Shown in pieces: positions 55,385 through 63,990 of a stretch of DNA of 64,000 nucleotides. The position numbers and the translations under genes were made by a program. The DNA lies in contig NZ_VTFS01000001.1 of assembly GCF_009671245.1 (NCBI RefSeq), forward strand, positions 655,914 to 719,913, in the 5' to 3' direction. The notes under the pieces are model-generated. The model saw nothing but the letters and a program-made list of their open reading frames with translations. It did no database searches and had not been told where the DNA came from. This stretch comes from Marinicella rhabdoformis. Lineage in GTDB: Bacteria > Pseudomonadota > Gammaproteobacteria > Xanthomonadales > Marinicellaceae. Position 1 is the stretch's first letter. Each line of letters starts with the position of its first letter.

Positions 55385-55981
55385 CTATGAAAAGAACCCT
55401 TTCAATAATCCCGATCCTTTTTTCATAAAGTCTGAAACATCAAGATCCCCGTCACCATCAGCATCCAACAGCCCCTCCAACATACCCAGCTGTGGTTGTT
55501 TTTGCTGTGCCTTTCCACGCTCATTTGTCAACAAATCCTGTAAACCACTGGCATCCAAACCTTTTTCTCGTTTTGTCTTGCCTAAAGCGCCCATAACTAC
55601 TGGAGCCAATGAGGCCAAAATTTTACCCATATCTTGCCCACCCATACCTGTGGCCTTAGCCAGCCCTTGATTGACTTGGCCTTGCTTTGAACCCAGCACA
55701 TGGCCCAGAATTTTATCACCCATGGATTCAACTTTACCTTGCCCTAACATACTTCCCAGCTGATCTAAAATTCCACCGTCATGGTCTTTTTCTAACGCAT
55801 TTGCCAACGCATTTGCACCTTGTACTGATTGGGCATTTTTTTGAAGCGCTGATACCAACATGGGTAAAGCTGCAGCTACTGCCCTTTGCACACCTTCTTT
55901 GTTACCGCTTACCTGTCCAACCATTTGTTCAACCAATTCACCACCAACTTGATCTTTTATTAAATCTAAAATACCTGACAT
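55385..55981 (-). CDS. DUF937 protein with EF-hand-like loop
   Basis: The 198-residue protein begins 'MSGILDLIKDQVGGELVEQM'. It follows the DUF937 (YidB-like) pattern: repeated short helices with Gly/Gln-rich turns such as 'GGILDQLGSMLGQG' and 'GMGGQDMGKILASLAPVV'. No signal peptide is seen. Near residues 174-185 it has DADGDGDLDVSD, with acidic residues at positions 1, 3, 5, 9 and 12 of a calcium-type loop, and a short hydrophobic end follows. DUF937 proteins are of unknown function. The EF-hand-like loop is an inference from spacing alone. Confidence 0.8.
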   Translation of the reverse strand: MSGILDLIKDQVGGELVEQMVGQVSGNKEGVQRAVAAALPMLVSALQKNAQSVQGANALANALEKDHDGGILDQLGSMLGQGKVESMGDKILGHVLGSKQGQVNQGLAKATGMGGQDMGKILASLAPVVMGALGKTKREKGLDASGLQDLLTNERGKAQQKQPQLGMLEGLLDADGDGDLDVSDFMKKGSGLLKGFFS

Positions 55982-56145
55982 ATAAAATTCCTGATTATTA
56001 AAGCTTTTAAGTTACCTGTAACAAACAACACTGGCAAGTGAACAATTGCAAACTTAATAATTTTAACTTTCTCATTCACAGAAAAGCCGCATAATTCAGC
56101 GACTTTCTCTATTGGAATAATTCTGTTTTATTCAGCTTGTCAAAA

Positions 56146-57222
56146 TCAATTAACGGACTGATCTTCAAAGACTGAACAAAAAATCAAATCAGAAGAATCC
56201 GGTCCTGATTGATTCAATGTGATGATGTATTCATTATTCAGATCACTCCAAATAGCCAAGTCCCATCGACAATCACCATTGAAATCAGCAGACACAACTG
56301 CCACTGGTAAGTTCACACCCAACCCTCCGATGACACCTAATAAGTCATCCAGAATGCCTCCAACAGCATTGACCAAACCACCCAAACCATCTCCCAGCAA
56401 CACATTGAGTGAACTGTCACCAATATTGACCGAAATGACATCTTGGCTTCCATCTCCATTGATGTCTACCATCACCAAATCCGAGGGCAGTAAGCCAACA
56501 CTCACTGACGTTCCTGATCCATACGATCCATCACCCAAACCCAAACGCAATGTAACCAATCCTAGAACTTCATCCAAAGCCACCATGTCAGGCACACCGT
56601 CATTATTAAAATCAGCAAAGTAAATGTTTCCTGTCGGTAAACCAGCAATGGAAAGTGATGGCAATGACAAACCGCCTAAACCGTCTGACAACATGGAATA
56701 AACAGAACCTAACAAACCTTTTACCATGATGTCACCCGCACCGTCACCATTTACATCATCCACATCCACACTTAACGCAGATGCCAATAACCCAAAATCT
56801 AAATCAACCCTAGATAAAAAACCGCCATTACCGTCATTCTCAAATAAGGCAACGCGTGCATTGAGTAAGCCGTTAATCGCAACAAAAACATCCAATAATC
56901 CATCATCATCTAAATGCCCTACTACGACATCAACTATTGACTCGCCTAGGACCAACCCTACATCGATAACAGTTTCATCACCAAAACTGCCCAAACCTTC
57001 ATTCAATGACAAAGACAAGTCTCCGGAGTCATCAATGACCAACAGGTCTTTCAACCCATCACCATCCACGTCACCTAAAGCGATGGAAACAGGCGTAAAA
57101 TCTAAAGGAATAACTGATGGACTTGAAAATGTCCCGTCTCCATTACCTATTTGTATGACCAAGTCCTCACTGTCATTGATAGCCAGTAAGTCATAAAAAC
57201 CATCGGCATCGTGCTTTAGCAC
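56146..57222 (-). CDS. Exported FG-GAP/VCBS repeat protein (signal peptide in another frame)
   Basis: The 358-residue open frame holds FG-GAP/VCBS repeats of about 45-50 residues with the pattern D-x-(D/N)-x-D-(G)-x-x-D...V-L-x-G-D-G. Each repeat has a calcium-loop-like D-x-N-G-D-G stretch, for instance 'DVNGDGAGD' and 'DINGDGSQD'. The C-terminus is 'SDLIFCSVFEDQSVN', a variant of the GFE tail seen in two other exported proteins. The frame starts at a GTG with no ribosome site and no signal peptide. A clear signal peptide with GGAG and ATG at 57314 is present just upstream but one base out of frame, so the gene is probably broken, mis-sequenced or frameshifted. It is likely a propeller protein of the cell surface or medium. 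Confidence 0.75.
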   Translation of the reverse strand: MLKHDADGFYDLLAINDSEDLVIQIGNGDGTFSSPSVIPLDFTPVSIALGDVDGDGLKDLLVIDDSGDLSLSLNEGLGSFGDETVIDVGLVLGESIVDVVVGHLDDDGLLDVFVAINGLLNARVALFENDGNGGFLSRVDLDFGLLASALSVDVDDVNGDGAGDIMVKGLLGSVYSMLSDGLGGLSLPSLSIAGLPTGNIYFADFNNDGVPDMVALDEVLGLVTLRLGLGDGSYGSGTSVSVGLLPSDLVMVDINGDGSQDVISVNIGDSSLNVLLGDGLGGLVNAVGGILDDLLGVIGGLGVNLPVAVVSADFNGDCRWDLAIWSDLNNEYIITLNQSGPDSSDLIFCSVFEDQSVN

Positions 57223-57327
57223 TTGAAAGTTAGTAGAAAAAGCTGAACAGCTTATTGAAAGAAAAACCCCAAAACCATGAATTGAGAGGAAATATTTATG
57301 TGTGTGAAAATCATGATTGTTCTCCGC
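57223..57327 (-). other. Out-of-frame signal-peptide coding segment of the VCBS gene
   Basis: A GGAG ribosome site (about 57320-57327) is followed by ATG at 57314. The encoded peptide 'MIFTHINISSQFMVLGFFFQ' ends at TAA 57252-57254. Adding one base in the TTTTGGGGTTTTT run (57262-57274) would fuse it to the VCBS frame and give a normal signal sequence ending 'SISCSAFS'. Between the run and the VCBS start the VCBS frame has no start codon, so the native start must lie in this segment. Confidence 0.7.
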
Positions 57328-57484
57328 AAAAAAAAAATGTGTGAGCTAATACATCATCTTTTGCATAGGGCATAAATGCCTCACTTATTAATCTATCACA
57401 GGCATTATTTCTGTACAATTAAAAAAATAAAAAAGAACTTAATATTGCATAATGCAACAATCTTGTAACATTAAAATAACAATC

Positions 57485-57517
57485 AAAAAAAAACCTGACA
57501 TTTTAGTCAGGTTTTTT
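57485..57517 (-). terminator. Rho-independent terminator of the GAPDH gene
   Basis: AAAACCTGAC (57490-57499) pairs with GTCAGGTTTT (57506-57515) around a 6-base loop, with an A9 tract reading as T on the minus strand. It lies about 20 bases after the stop. Confidence 0.92.
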
Positions 57518-57535
57518 AGTCATAATAATAATTTT

Positions 57536-59008
57536 TTATTTTGCAGGATACATGGGCCAATTAACACCGGCAAATTTTTCTAGACAACGAACCACCTGAC
57601 AGCTGTAACCAAACTCGTTGTCATACCAACAATACAACACCACATTATCACCGTCGACAATAGTTGCCAGTGAGTCAATAACACAAGCCTGACGTGAACC
57701 CACAAAATCAGTAGATACTGCTTCAGAAGAAACTGTGTATCCAATTTGTTGTTGCAACCTTGAATGCAACGATTTTCGCCTCAAAAATTCATTGATTTCT
57801 TCAGTGCTGGTTGCTTTGTCTAATTTGATATTCAAAATGGCCATAGACACATTCGGCGTTGGAACACGAATGGCATTACCTGTTAGTTTTCCTTTCAACT
57901 CTGGCAGTACTTTAGCCACGGCTTTGGCTGCACCTGTTGAAGTCAGAACCATATTCAAAGCTGCTGAACGACCACGACGGTCTTTGCCATGGTAGTTGTC
58001 AATTAAGTTTTGGTCATTGGTATATGCATGCACGGTTTCGATGTGACCGTGGTTGATTCCATATTCATCATCCAAACACTTTAAGACAGGAACAATCGCG
58101 TTGGTAGTACAAGATGCGGCACATATGACTTCTTTATCAGCTGTGATTTGATCGTGGTTGATACCATATACAATATTTGGAATGTCACCTTGAGCAGGAG
58201 CGGTTAACAACACTTTAGAAGCACCTGGACGTAAATGACCACGCAAACCATCTTCATCTTTCCACACACCCGTGTTATCTACAACCAAAGCATCATTGAT
58301 ACCGTAATCAGTATAGTCAATGTCAGCTGGTGAGTTGGCGTATATCACTTGCACTTCGTTACCATTAATGACCATCTTATTTTGGTCATGCAAAACACGG
58401 ATGGTGCCATTAAATTTGCCATGAACAGAGTCTTTACGCAACAAAGCCGCACGCTTTTCTAGGTCGTTGTCTTGTTTGCTTTTGCGAATCACGATGGCCT
58501 TCAAAACCAAGACATCGCCACCACCTGTTTTATCAACCAACAAACGGGCAACCAATCGGCCGATTCGGCCGAAACCATACAATACCACATCTTGTGGCTT
58601 TTCTAATGGCTTGGCATTTGAGTCAATCAAGTGATCCAACTCTTGTTTGACATAGGCATCCACATCTGACTGCTCAATTTCGTCGTAGCTGTGATCCTTG
58701 AAATAACGGTAAACCATTTTACCCACATCAATGTGAGCAGGTCCTAAAGGCAAATTAGAAATGGCTTTGATGAATGGAAAGGTTTCATACTCACTCAGCT
58801 CATTGGCTTCAACCTGACGCACAAAACGGTGTGCTTTCATCAAATCTGTTACCGATTGGTTAATCATGCGTTTGCCATACATATATAATGACACGTTTCT
58901 GCGACGGTACAAACGACCAATCATTGGAATCATACCCTCTGCCAAGGCTTCGCGTTCTTTCCAATCTGCAAAAAATTCTGTAGGTAAAGGTCTGTTTTCT
59001 TCAGTCAT
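57536..59008 (-). CDS. gap: Glyceraldehyde-3-phosphate dehydrogenase, long form
   Basis: The 490-residue protein has a helical N-terminal extension of about 138 residues, then the GAPDH domains. The NAD motif GFGRIG lies at 145-150 and the catalytic Cys300 is in 'ASCTTN'. The end has 'YDNEFGYSCQVV'. This long type is found in Pseudomonas and marine gammaproteobacteria and is distinct from the 330-residue glycolytic enzyme. It interconverts glyceraldehyde-3-phosphate and 1,3-bisphosphoglycerate, and in those bacteria it is thought to serve mainly glycolysis or gluconeogenesis. Pairing with pckG in the same window fits gluconeogenic growth. It is a single-gene unit. Confidence 0.94.
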   Translation of the reverse strand: MTEENRPLPTEFFADWKEREALAEGMIPMIGRLYRRRNVSLYMYGKRMINQSVTDLMKAHRFVRQVEANELSEYETFPFIKAISNLPLGPAHIDVGKMVYRYFKDHSYDEIEQSDVDAYVKQELDHLIDSNAKPLEKPQDVVLYGFGRIGRLVARLLVDKTGGGDVLVLKAIVIRKSKQDNDLEKRAALLRKDSVHGKFNGTIRVLHDQNKMVINGNEVQVIYANSPADIDYTDYGINDALVVDNTGVWKDEDGLRGHLRPGASKVLLTAPAQGDIPNIVYGINHDQITADKEVICAASCTTNAIVPVLKCLDDEYGINHGHIETVHAYTNDQNLIDNYHGKDRRGRSAALNMVLTSTGAAKAVAKVLPELKGKLTGNAIRVPTPNVSMAILNIKLDKATSTEEINEFLRRKSLHSRLQQQIGYTVSSEAVSTDFVGSRQACVIDSLATIVDGDNVVLYCWYDNEFGYSCQVVRCLEKFAGVNWPMYPAK

Positions 59009-59153
59009 AACAACTCCGGCCCAAGGCCCATTGAATCAAAGGAATGGCCAAATTTGGCCCAAACAACGGGCGCGTATTGTATCACTATTGCTAACTTGGG
59101 ACTTAAAATAAGTGTAACAAACTTGTTATTTACACTTAAAGCAAGACTGCGGA

Positions 59154-60317
59154 TTAAAGTTTAGTAATCCATTTATCCCAGACAGCTTTAACAACCAACA
59201 CAGCAAAAAAAGCACTGACCACCCATTCGAACAGGTTGTGGTGTTGATGATCTGCTGCAAGCTGGTTAACAACAAAAGACCACTGGTATATGTCAGTTAA
59301 GTAATTCAATAGAAAACCAAAAGCAAACGCAGTGACCACCAATCCCGATAAATAAGCAACCAATGCCCGCATACCCAATTCATTTTTGACAATAAACAAG
59401 GTACCAATATTTGAAGCAGGGCCTAACAACATGAACACCAAAACAGCTCCTGGTGAAACACCTGCGAGTAAAAATCCTGCGGCAATGGGTGTTGAAGCGG
59501 TAGCACAAACATACATGGGTATGCCTATCACCGCCATCAGCAACATTGATCCCAAGCCATCGCCTAAAATTTGGAAAAAATCATCCGGTACGAACTGTTG
59601 TACCAAAGCAGCGACCAACAAGCCCAGCAACAACCACAACACCACATCGCGTAATAACTGCCCGAAAGCATAGCTTAAGCCCGACAGTAATTTGTCCATT
59701 TTATTGGTGGTCTGATGACCCTCGATCTCACCTTGTGTTTCATCACAGCATGATGATTCAACTGGCTTGTCTTCAACGGGCTTACTGTCACTTGCCTCTG
59801 TTGTACAACAACTGGTTTTAACACTTTGTTTTTGTTTCTCTGAAGCACAACAGCCACTTTCCTTGTTAGCTGTAGTTTTTTGATTTGCCACATCTTCCAC
59901 ACGCCCCACCAACAAACCGGCCATGATGGCGCTGAACACAGCAGCAACCGGCCTGACCACGGCCATAACCGGGCCCATCAATGCATAGGTAAAGGAAACA
60001 GAGTCCACACCAGTTTCTGGCGTCGCCACCAAAAATGACACCGTTGCATTCTTTGATGCGCCGGCTGAACGTAAACCCAAAGCCGCGGGGACAACGCCAC
60101 AGGAACACAGTGGCAAAGGTGCACCAATCAAAGCCGCCTTTACAGTCACCCAAGGACCTTGCCCACCCAGATGCTGATACATGGTTTCAACCGGCACAAA
60201 AGCTTTGATTATTGCCGCCATAAAAAACCCAAATACCAACCAAGGTGCTGACAACACGAATAAATCAACAAAAAACCCACCGACTTGCATGGTTTCGAAT
60301 AAAATATTTTCAAACAT
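59154..60317 (-). CDS. SO_0444-family Cu/Zn efflux permease
   Basis: The 387-residue permease has two DUF318/YraQ-like membrane halves (about 1-140 and 215-385). The first contains 'APLPLCSCGVVPAALGLR' near 65-82, the second 'GIPMYVCATASTPIAAG'. The cytoplasmic linker (about 145-200) carries three Cys-Cys pairs (CCASE, SCCTT, SCCDE), which look like metal ligands. The family is annotated as a copper/zinc efflux transporter. It overlaps the MerR gene by eight bases, so metal sensing and export are coupled. Confidence 0.88.
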   Translation of the reverse strand: MFENILFETMQVGGFFVDLFVLSAPWLVFGFFMAAIIKAFVPVETMYQHLGGQGPWVTVKAALIGAPLPLCSCGVVPAALGLRSAGASKNATVSFLVATPETGVDSVSFTYALMGPVMAVVRPVAAVFSAIMAGLLVGRVEDVANQKTTANKESGCCASEKQKQSVKTSCCTTEASDSKPVEDKPVESSCCDETQGEIEGHQTTNKMDKLLSGLSYAFGQLLRDVVLWLLLGLLVAALVQQFVPDDFFQILGDGLGSMLLMAVIGIPMYVCATASTPIAAGFLLAGVSPGAVLVFMLLGPASNIGTLFIVKNELGMRALVAYLSGLVVTAFAFGFLLNYLTDIYQWSFVVNQLAADHQHHNLFEWVVSAFFAVLVVKAVWDKWITKL

Positions 60318-60714
60318 CTCCGCTCTCCAGTGCTTGTAATATTGAACAACAGCTGGCTACTTCATCACCACCACAACAGGCTTCATGTAATTTTCCCATG
60401 GCTGTCCTCATCGTGACCAGTTCGTCTATTCTTGCATCCAGATCTTTCAATTGCTTTCCAACAAAACGCTTCACATCTTCACAATGAGCGGCTTGTTTGT
60501 TTAGTTGAATGGCCAACAGTTGTTTGATGGTTTCCAGAGACATACCTAGACTTTGAGCGCTGCGAATAAACCGCAATGTTTCTAAGTCTTGCGATGAATA
60601 GAGGCGGTAGCCAGAAGCACTCCTCTGGCTCGGCTTGAGTAAATCAATTTTTTCGTAGTAACGAATGGTATCAGCTGACACCTGACTCGTTTGTGCAAAT
60701 TCACCAATTTTCAT
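60310..60714 (-). CDS. MerR family metal-responsive regulator
   Basis: The 134-residue protein has the MerR winged-helix head 'MKIGEFAQTSQVSADTIRYY', a dimer helix, and a C-terminal Cys-rich tail with 'EACCGGDEVASCC' near 111-123, plus His-Cys 'HCEDV' near 77. The Cys pattern is like ZntR/CadR-type sensors rather than CueR, so zinc, cadmium or lead is likely. It lies before the efflux permease, and its own promoter carries an operator dyad, so it should act as activator and repressor of the pair. Confidence 0.92.
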   Translation of the reverse strand: MKIGEFAQTSQVSADTIRYYEKIDLLKPSQRSASGYRLYSSQDLETLRFIRSAQSLGMSLETIKQLLAIQLNKQAAHCEDVKRFVGKQLKDLDARIDELVTMRTAMGKLHEACCGGDEVASCCSILQALESGDV

Positions 60715-60744
60715 GACAAAGTCAAAATATTTTTCAATGCGCCC

Positions 60745-60775
60745 ATCATAAGCTTAGACTTAACTCCAAGGTCAA
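60745..60775 (-). promoter_or_regulatory. MerR-type promoter with 19-bp spacer and dyad operator
   Basis: On the minus strand, -35 TTGACC (60775-60770) and -10 TATGAT (60750-60745) are 19 bases apart, the long spacer used by MerR regulators. The spacer holds a dyad, CTTGGAGTTAAGTCTAAG (60770-60753), in which 14 of 18 bases are symmetric. The MerR start lies 31 bases further on. Confidence 0.88.
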
Positions 60776-60867
60776 GCTATTTTAAATAAATTAAACATCA
60801 TTCATGCTTAAAAATAAGCTATAGCAAGCGATTAACACCCAATTAATATTTACAATGAAAAAAAGAT

Positions 60868-60896
60868 TTGCATGAGTCCATTGATTTCAGTAGAAT
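60868..60896 (+). promoter_or_regulatory. Promoter of the tRNA-Asp gene
   Basis: TTGCAT (60868-60873) and TAGAAT (60891-60896) are spaced by 17 bases, close to the sigma-70 consensus. They lie 41 bases before the tRNA. A GC-rich stretch (GCGCGC) follows the -10 box, as in stringently controlled stable RNA promoters. Confidence 0.8.
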
Positions 60897-60936
60897 GCGC
60901 GCTCCTTTGCTTAACCAAGCAATGAACACTTGCTGC

Positions 60937-61013
60937 GGAGCGGTAGTTCAGTTGGTTAGAATACCGGCCTGTCACGCCGGGGGTCGCGGGTTCGAGTCCC
61001 GTCCGCTCCGCCA
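60937..61013 (+). tRNA. tRNA-Asp (anticodon GTC)
   Basis: The 77-base gene runs from GGAGCGG to CCGCTCCGCCA and includes an encoded CCA end. The acceptor stem GGAGCGG/CCGCTCC pairs fully, the anticodon loop reads CTGTCAC with GTC at 60971-60973, and the T loop GGTTCGAGTCC is standard. It is nearly identical to E. coli tRNA-Asp. Confidence 0.98.
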
Positions 61014-61167
61014 TTAAGTGCTGCTCACATACCCTTTATTTTTATTTCCCTGCTTTACCATCTTCATAAACTATTTAGGCTTATAACAGACGCTTGAATC
61101 AAAGCTTGAGCATTTGTATGCCCTCAATCATTACCCCTCCTTATAAACACCACAAACAACCTGCAAT

Positions 61168-61197
61168 AAAAAAGCCGACACGAGGCCGGCTTTAAAA
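61168..61197 (-). terminator. Bidirectional terminator between tRNA-Asp and the M1 peptidase
   Basis: AAAGCC and GGCTTT (with the adjacent G/C pairs) form the stem with flanking A and A/T tracts, so it can serve both the plus-strand tRNA and the minus-strand peptidase. It lies about 20 bases after the peptidase stop. Confidence 0.8.
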
Positions 61198-61215
61198 AAA
61201 ATAGATGCTGACTTG

Positions 61216-63990
61216 TCAGAAGCCTGTGGCACCCTTCCAATCACCCCATTGTGTTACTAGGCGGGCTTTTTTTGCTATGCATTGATCAATACTTTCGATG
61301 GTTTGTGCCAAATACCTCGGACCACCAGATAACGACTCAACGATTGGCTCAAAGAATGCTTTTAATTCATCACGTTTTTTGGCTTCACAAAAACCACTAC
61401 CAACAGCAGGCAATCGACCTTGTGCCCATGTAGGAAAACGCAGCTTTATTGCATCAATATTGGCTTGTGTCCATTGCCATAAATCATCTTGAACTTTTGG
61501 GTTAGCGATTTGTGGACTCAAAATCGTAAACACTTCATTCAAACGCACGTCATCACTTAAAGCCATATCACGAAGACCGGCCAATGTGGCTTCATCTTTG
61601 GTGGCTGCAATGGCCGTCAACAAACGTCCCCTGATCGTGCCACCTGTGTTGGACTTCAATAAGCCAACCACATGCTGATGAAAGTCAGCACCCAAATCTT
61701 CTCCCGCAATAGACATCGCTGTACCAATCAAATTGGCATCTATATCTTCACCATTGATTTGACCATCACCTTCAAAACCCGTGTATTTTTTAGCCATATC
61801 CGCTAAGTTTGAGCGCCATGTGGTGTCGTTGGCTGTTTTTGCCATAAATGAAATCAACGACTTTTTAAGCTCAATATCAGTGTCACTCAGTTGTTTTTTG
61901 TTCAACGTATTTTCCAAAGCACCTTGATATAATTCTTGAGCCACTTTTTCAAAAATAGCTTGATCTGATTCTGGAACGATTCTGTAATCCAGGTACCTCA
62001 ATACAGACATTGGCGCTTCTATCATTTGCTTGTTATCCGCTTGAGTCAACTGAGGCGCAACAGCAAAGAAATCTGTCAAACTCACTTGGTCTGCATCTAA
62101 AGCTGCAAAAAAGCTGTCATTGATACTCATCATTTCTTTGGTGCTTAAACTGTCTCGGTTTTCGTAAAAAGTGTTCCAGCCCGATTTAACACTGAAGCGG
62201 TAGTAACCGGCGCCTTTGGCATTGGGCATCACATAAGCAGCACAACCTGAGCCAGGCAACGTAAACGCTCCCTGCCCTTCACTTAACAATTCACAGTGCT
62301 CATGCTGCTCACCTTTAATTTGGTAGTTAAAACATGCTGGAATGTCCCAAGTTTTGTTGCTGTCACCTTGACTGCCCGCTGGGAAATAACGACTTTGTTC
62401 AAATTGCAGGGTATTTTGACCATCTTCACACTGCACATTGACTGACAGCATAGGAATGCCTGTCTGCTCTAAAAACGAGCCGAAGGTTTGTTTGATTTTT
62501 TCTAACGGCACATTCTGTGCTTTTTCAGAAATGGCCGCAATAAAATCATCAGCTGTGGCATTTTTCCAAGCATGACGTTTCATATAATGCTGTAAGCCCG
62601 CTCTAAAGTCTTCAGGCCCAATAAATTGGTGCATCATTTCTAATACGCCTCCGCCCTTAGAATAGGTAATACCATCAAAGGCAGAAGCAATGTCATGGTT
62701 ACTTTTTATCGGTTGCCTGATTTGCCTGGCAGACTCTAGACTGTCATTCCTCATGGCACCCAAAGCACGCCTTAAAATGGTTTCTTCATAGCCAATATTC
62801 GGGTAAATGGTTTGCAAAGTGGTCGAAGTAATCCAAGTGGCAAAAGCTTCATTCAACCAAATGTCATCCCACCAATAGGGCGTGACATAGTTGCCAAACC
62901 ATTGGTGTCCTAACTCATGGGCATGCACTGATGCATATGACTTAATCTGACCTACTGAGGGTGCGTCACCCAATAGAAGCAATTGTTCACGGTAAGTGAT
63001 GGCACCGGCATTTTCCATCGCACCGGCATTGAAATCGGGCACAGCAATGATGTCTAATTTATCGTATGGATAGGGGATTTCAAAATACCGCTCAATGACC
63101 TCTAAAATTTCTTGGGTGTGTGACAAAGCATATTCGAAATCTTTACCTTTCCCTTTGGTGGCAATACCACGCAGCGGCACAGGACGGTCTCGGACTTCAT
63201 TGGTCGGTAAATCGGCCCATTCAACCACATCAAACTCACCCACAGCAAACGCCAACAAATAAGTTGGCAGTGGTTCTGTAGTTGCATAAGTTGCTTTGGC
63301 ATATCCTGCTTTATCGGCCACCAAATCTTTTTTCACCATCAGTGTATTGGCGATGGCATGCATTTCAGCAGGTACAGTGATGCTGACATCAAACTTCACT
63401 TTGAAAGCAGGCTCATCAAACCCAGGAAAAGCCAAACGGGCAGATGTTGCTTCAAACTGGGTAAAGGCATAATTTAAACCACCATCAACCACGCGATACA
63501 AGCCCTCCAATGCTTCGTTAAAAGGCGCCTTGTATGAAATGTTTAATACAGCATTGCCTGCAGGCAAAGAGTCTTTAAACGCAATTCGCGCCACACCGCT
63601 TTTATCTACCTGAGTATATTCACCTTGGTGCAATTTACCCTGTTCATCTGTCACTGAAACTGACGATACTTTAAGTAAATTGCCATGGAGGAAATAATGG
63701 TTTCTGGCTTGATTGATGGTCAAATCAATCTTTACCTCTCCTGAAAAGTCTGCCTCATCTGGGTTAATGGTTAAATCCAATTGGTAGTGCTTTGGCACCC
63801 AATTTTTGTTTAATCGACCTAAAGGCGGCTCATCATAAGCAGCTGTTACAGTCACATTTTGTGCACTGTCATCAGGAATTAATGTTTCAACGCTTTGGTT
63901 TGTTTTACTTTGGGGTGTTTGGTCCGAACAGCCTATCAGTATAGACAGTAAGCCAATCAATGTAATTGACTTAATGGTTTGCAAGATCAT
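61216..63990 (-). CDS. M1 family aminopeptidase lipoprotein
   Basis: The 924-residue protein begins with a lipoprotein signal, lipobox LIGC with Cys21. It then has an N-terminal beta domain, the M1 catalytic domain with GAMEN at 323-327, HELGH at 358-362 and the zinc Glu381, and a C-terminal helical repeat (ERAP1-like, about 590-910). It releases N-terminal residues from peptides at the membrane. The start at 63990 is complete within the window, but only 10 bases of upstream sequence can be seen. A terminator follows. Together with the S8 protease it fits protein scavenging. Confidence 0.94.
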   Translation of the reverse strand: MILQTIKSITLIGLLSILIGCSDQTPQSKTNQSVETLIPDDSAQNVTVTAAYDEPPLGRLNKNWVPKHYQLDLTINPDEADFSGEVKIDLTINQARNHYFLHGNLLKVSSVSVTDEQGKLHQGEYTQVDKSGVARIAFKDSLPAGNAVLNISYKAPFNEALEGLYRVVDGGLNYAFTQFEATSARLAFPGFDEPAFKVKFDVSITVPAEMHAIANTLMVKKDLVADKAGYAKATYATTEPLPTYLLAFAVGEFDVVEWADLPTNEVRDRPVPLRGIATKGKGKDFEYALSHTQEILEVIERYFEIPYPYDKLDIIAVPDFNAGAMENAGAITYREQLLLLGDAPSVGQIKSYASVHAHELGHQWFGNYVTPYWWDDIWLNEAFATWITSTTLQTIYPNIGYEETILRRALGAMRNDSLESARQIRQPIKSNHDIASAFDGITYSKGGGVLEMMHQFIGPEDFRAGLQHYMKRHAWKNATADDFIAAISEKAQNVPLEKIKQTFGSFLEQTGIPMLSVNVQCEDGQNTLQFEQSRYFPAGSQGDSNKTWDIPACFNYQIKGEQHEHCELLSEGQGAFTLPGSGCAAYVMPNAKGAGYYRFSVKSGWNTFYENRDSLSTKEMMSINDSFFAALDADQVSLTDFFAVAPQLTQADNKQMIEAPMSVLRYLDYRIVPESDQAIFEKVAQELYQGALENTLNKKQLSDTDIELKKSLISFMAKTANDTTWRSNLADMAKKYTGFEGDGQINGEDIDANLIGTAMSIAGEDLGADFHQHVVGLLKSNTGGTIRGRLLTAIAATKDEATLAGLRDMALSDDVRLNEVFTILSPQIANPKVQDDLWQWTQANIDAIKLRFPTWAQGRLPAVGSGFCEAKKRDELKAFFEPIVESLSGGPRYLAQTIESIDQCIAKKARLVTQWGDWKGATGF

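Noticed and set aside
56219-57196. Plus-strand open frames of 134 and 156 codons opposite the VCBS gene
   Set aside because: They are antisense shadows of the D-G-D-rich VCBS repeats and encode Pro/Ser/Thr-rich low-complexity peptides.
57252-57314. Stand-alone leader peptide of 20 residues before the VCBS gene
   Set aside because: It is a signal-peptide sequence that would be completed by one base; a leader peptide with attenuator structure is not seen.
57369-57380. GGCAT/ATGCC inverted repeat upstream of the VCBS gene
   Set aside because: The arms are only 5 bases and no regulator pattern is evident; likely chance.
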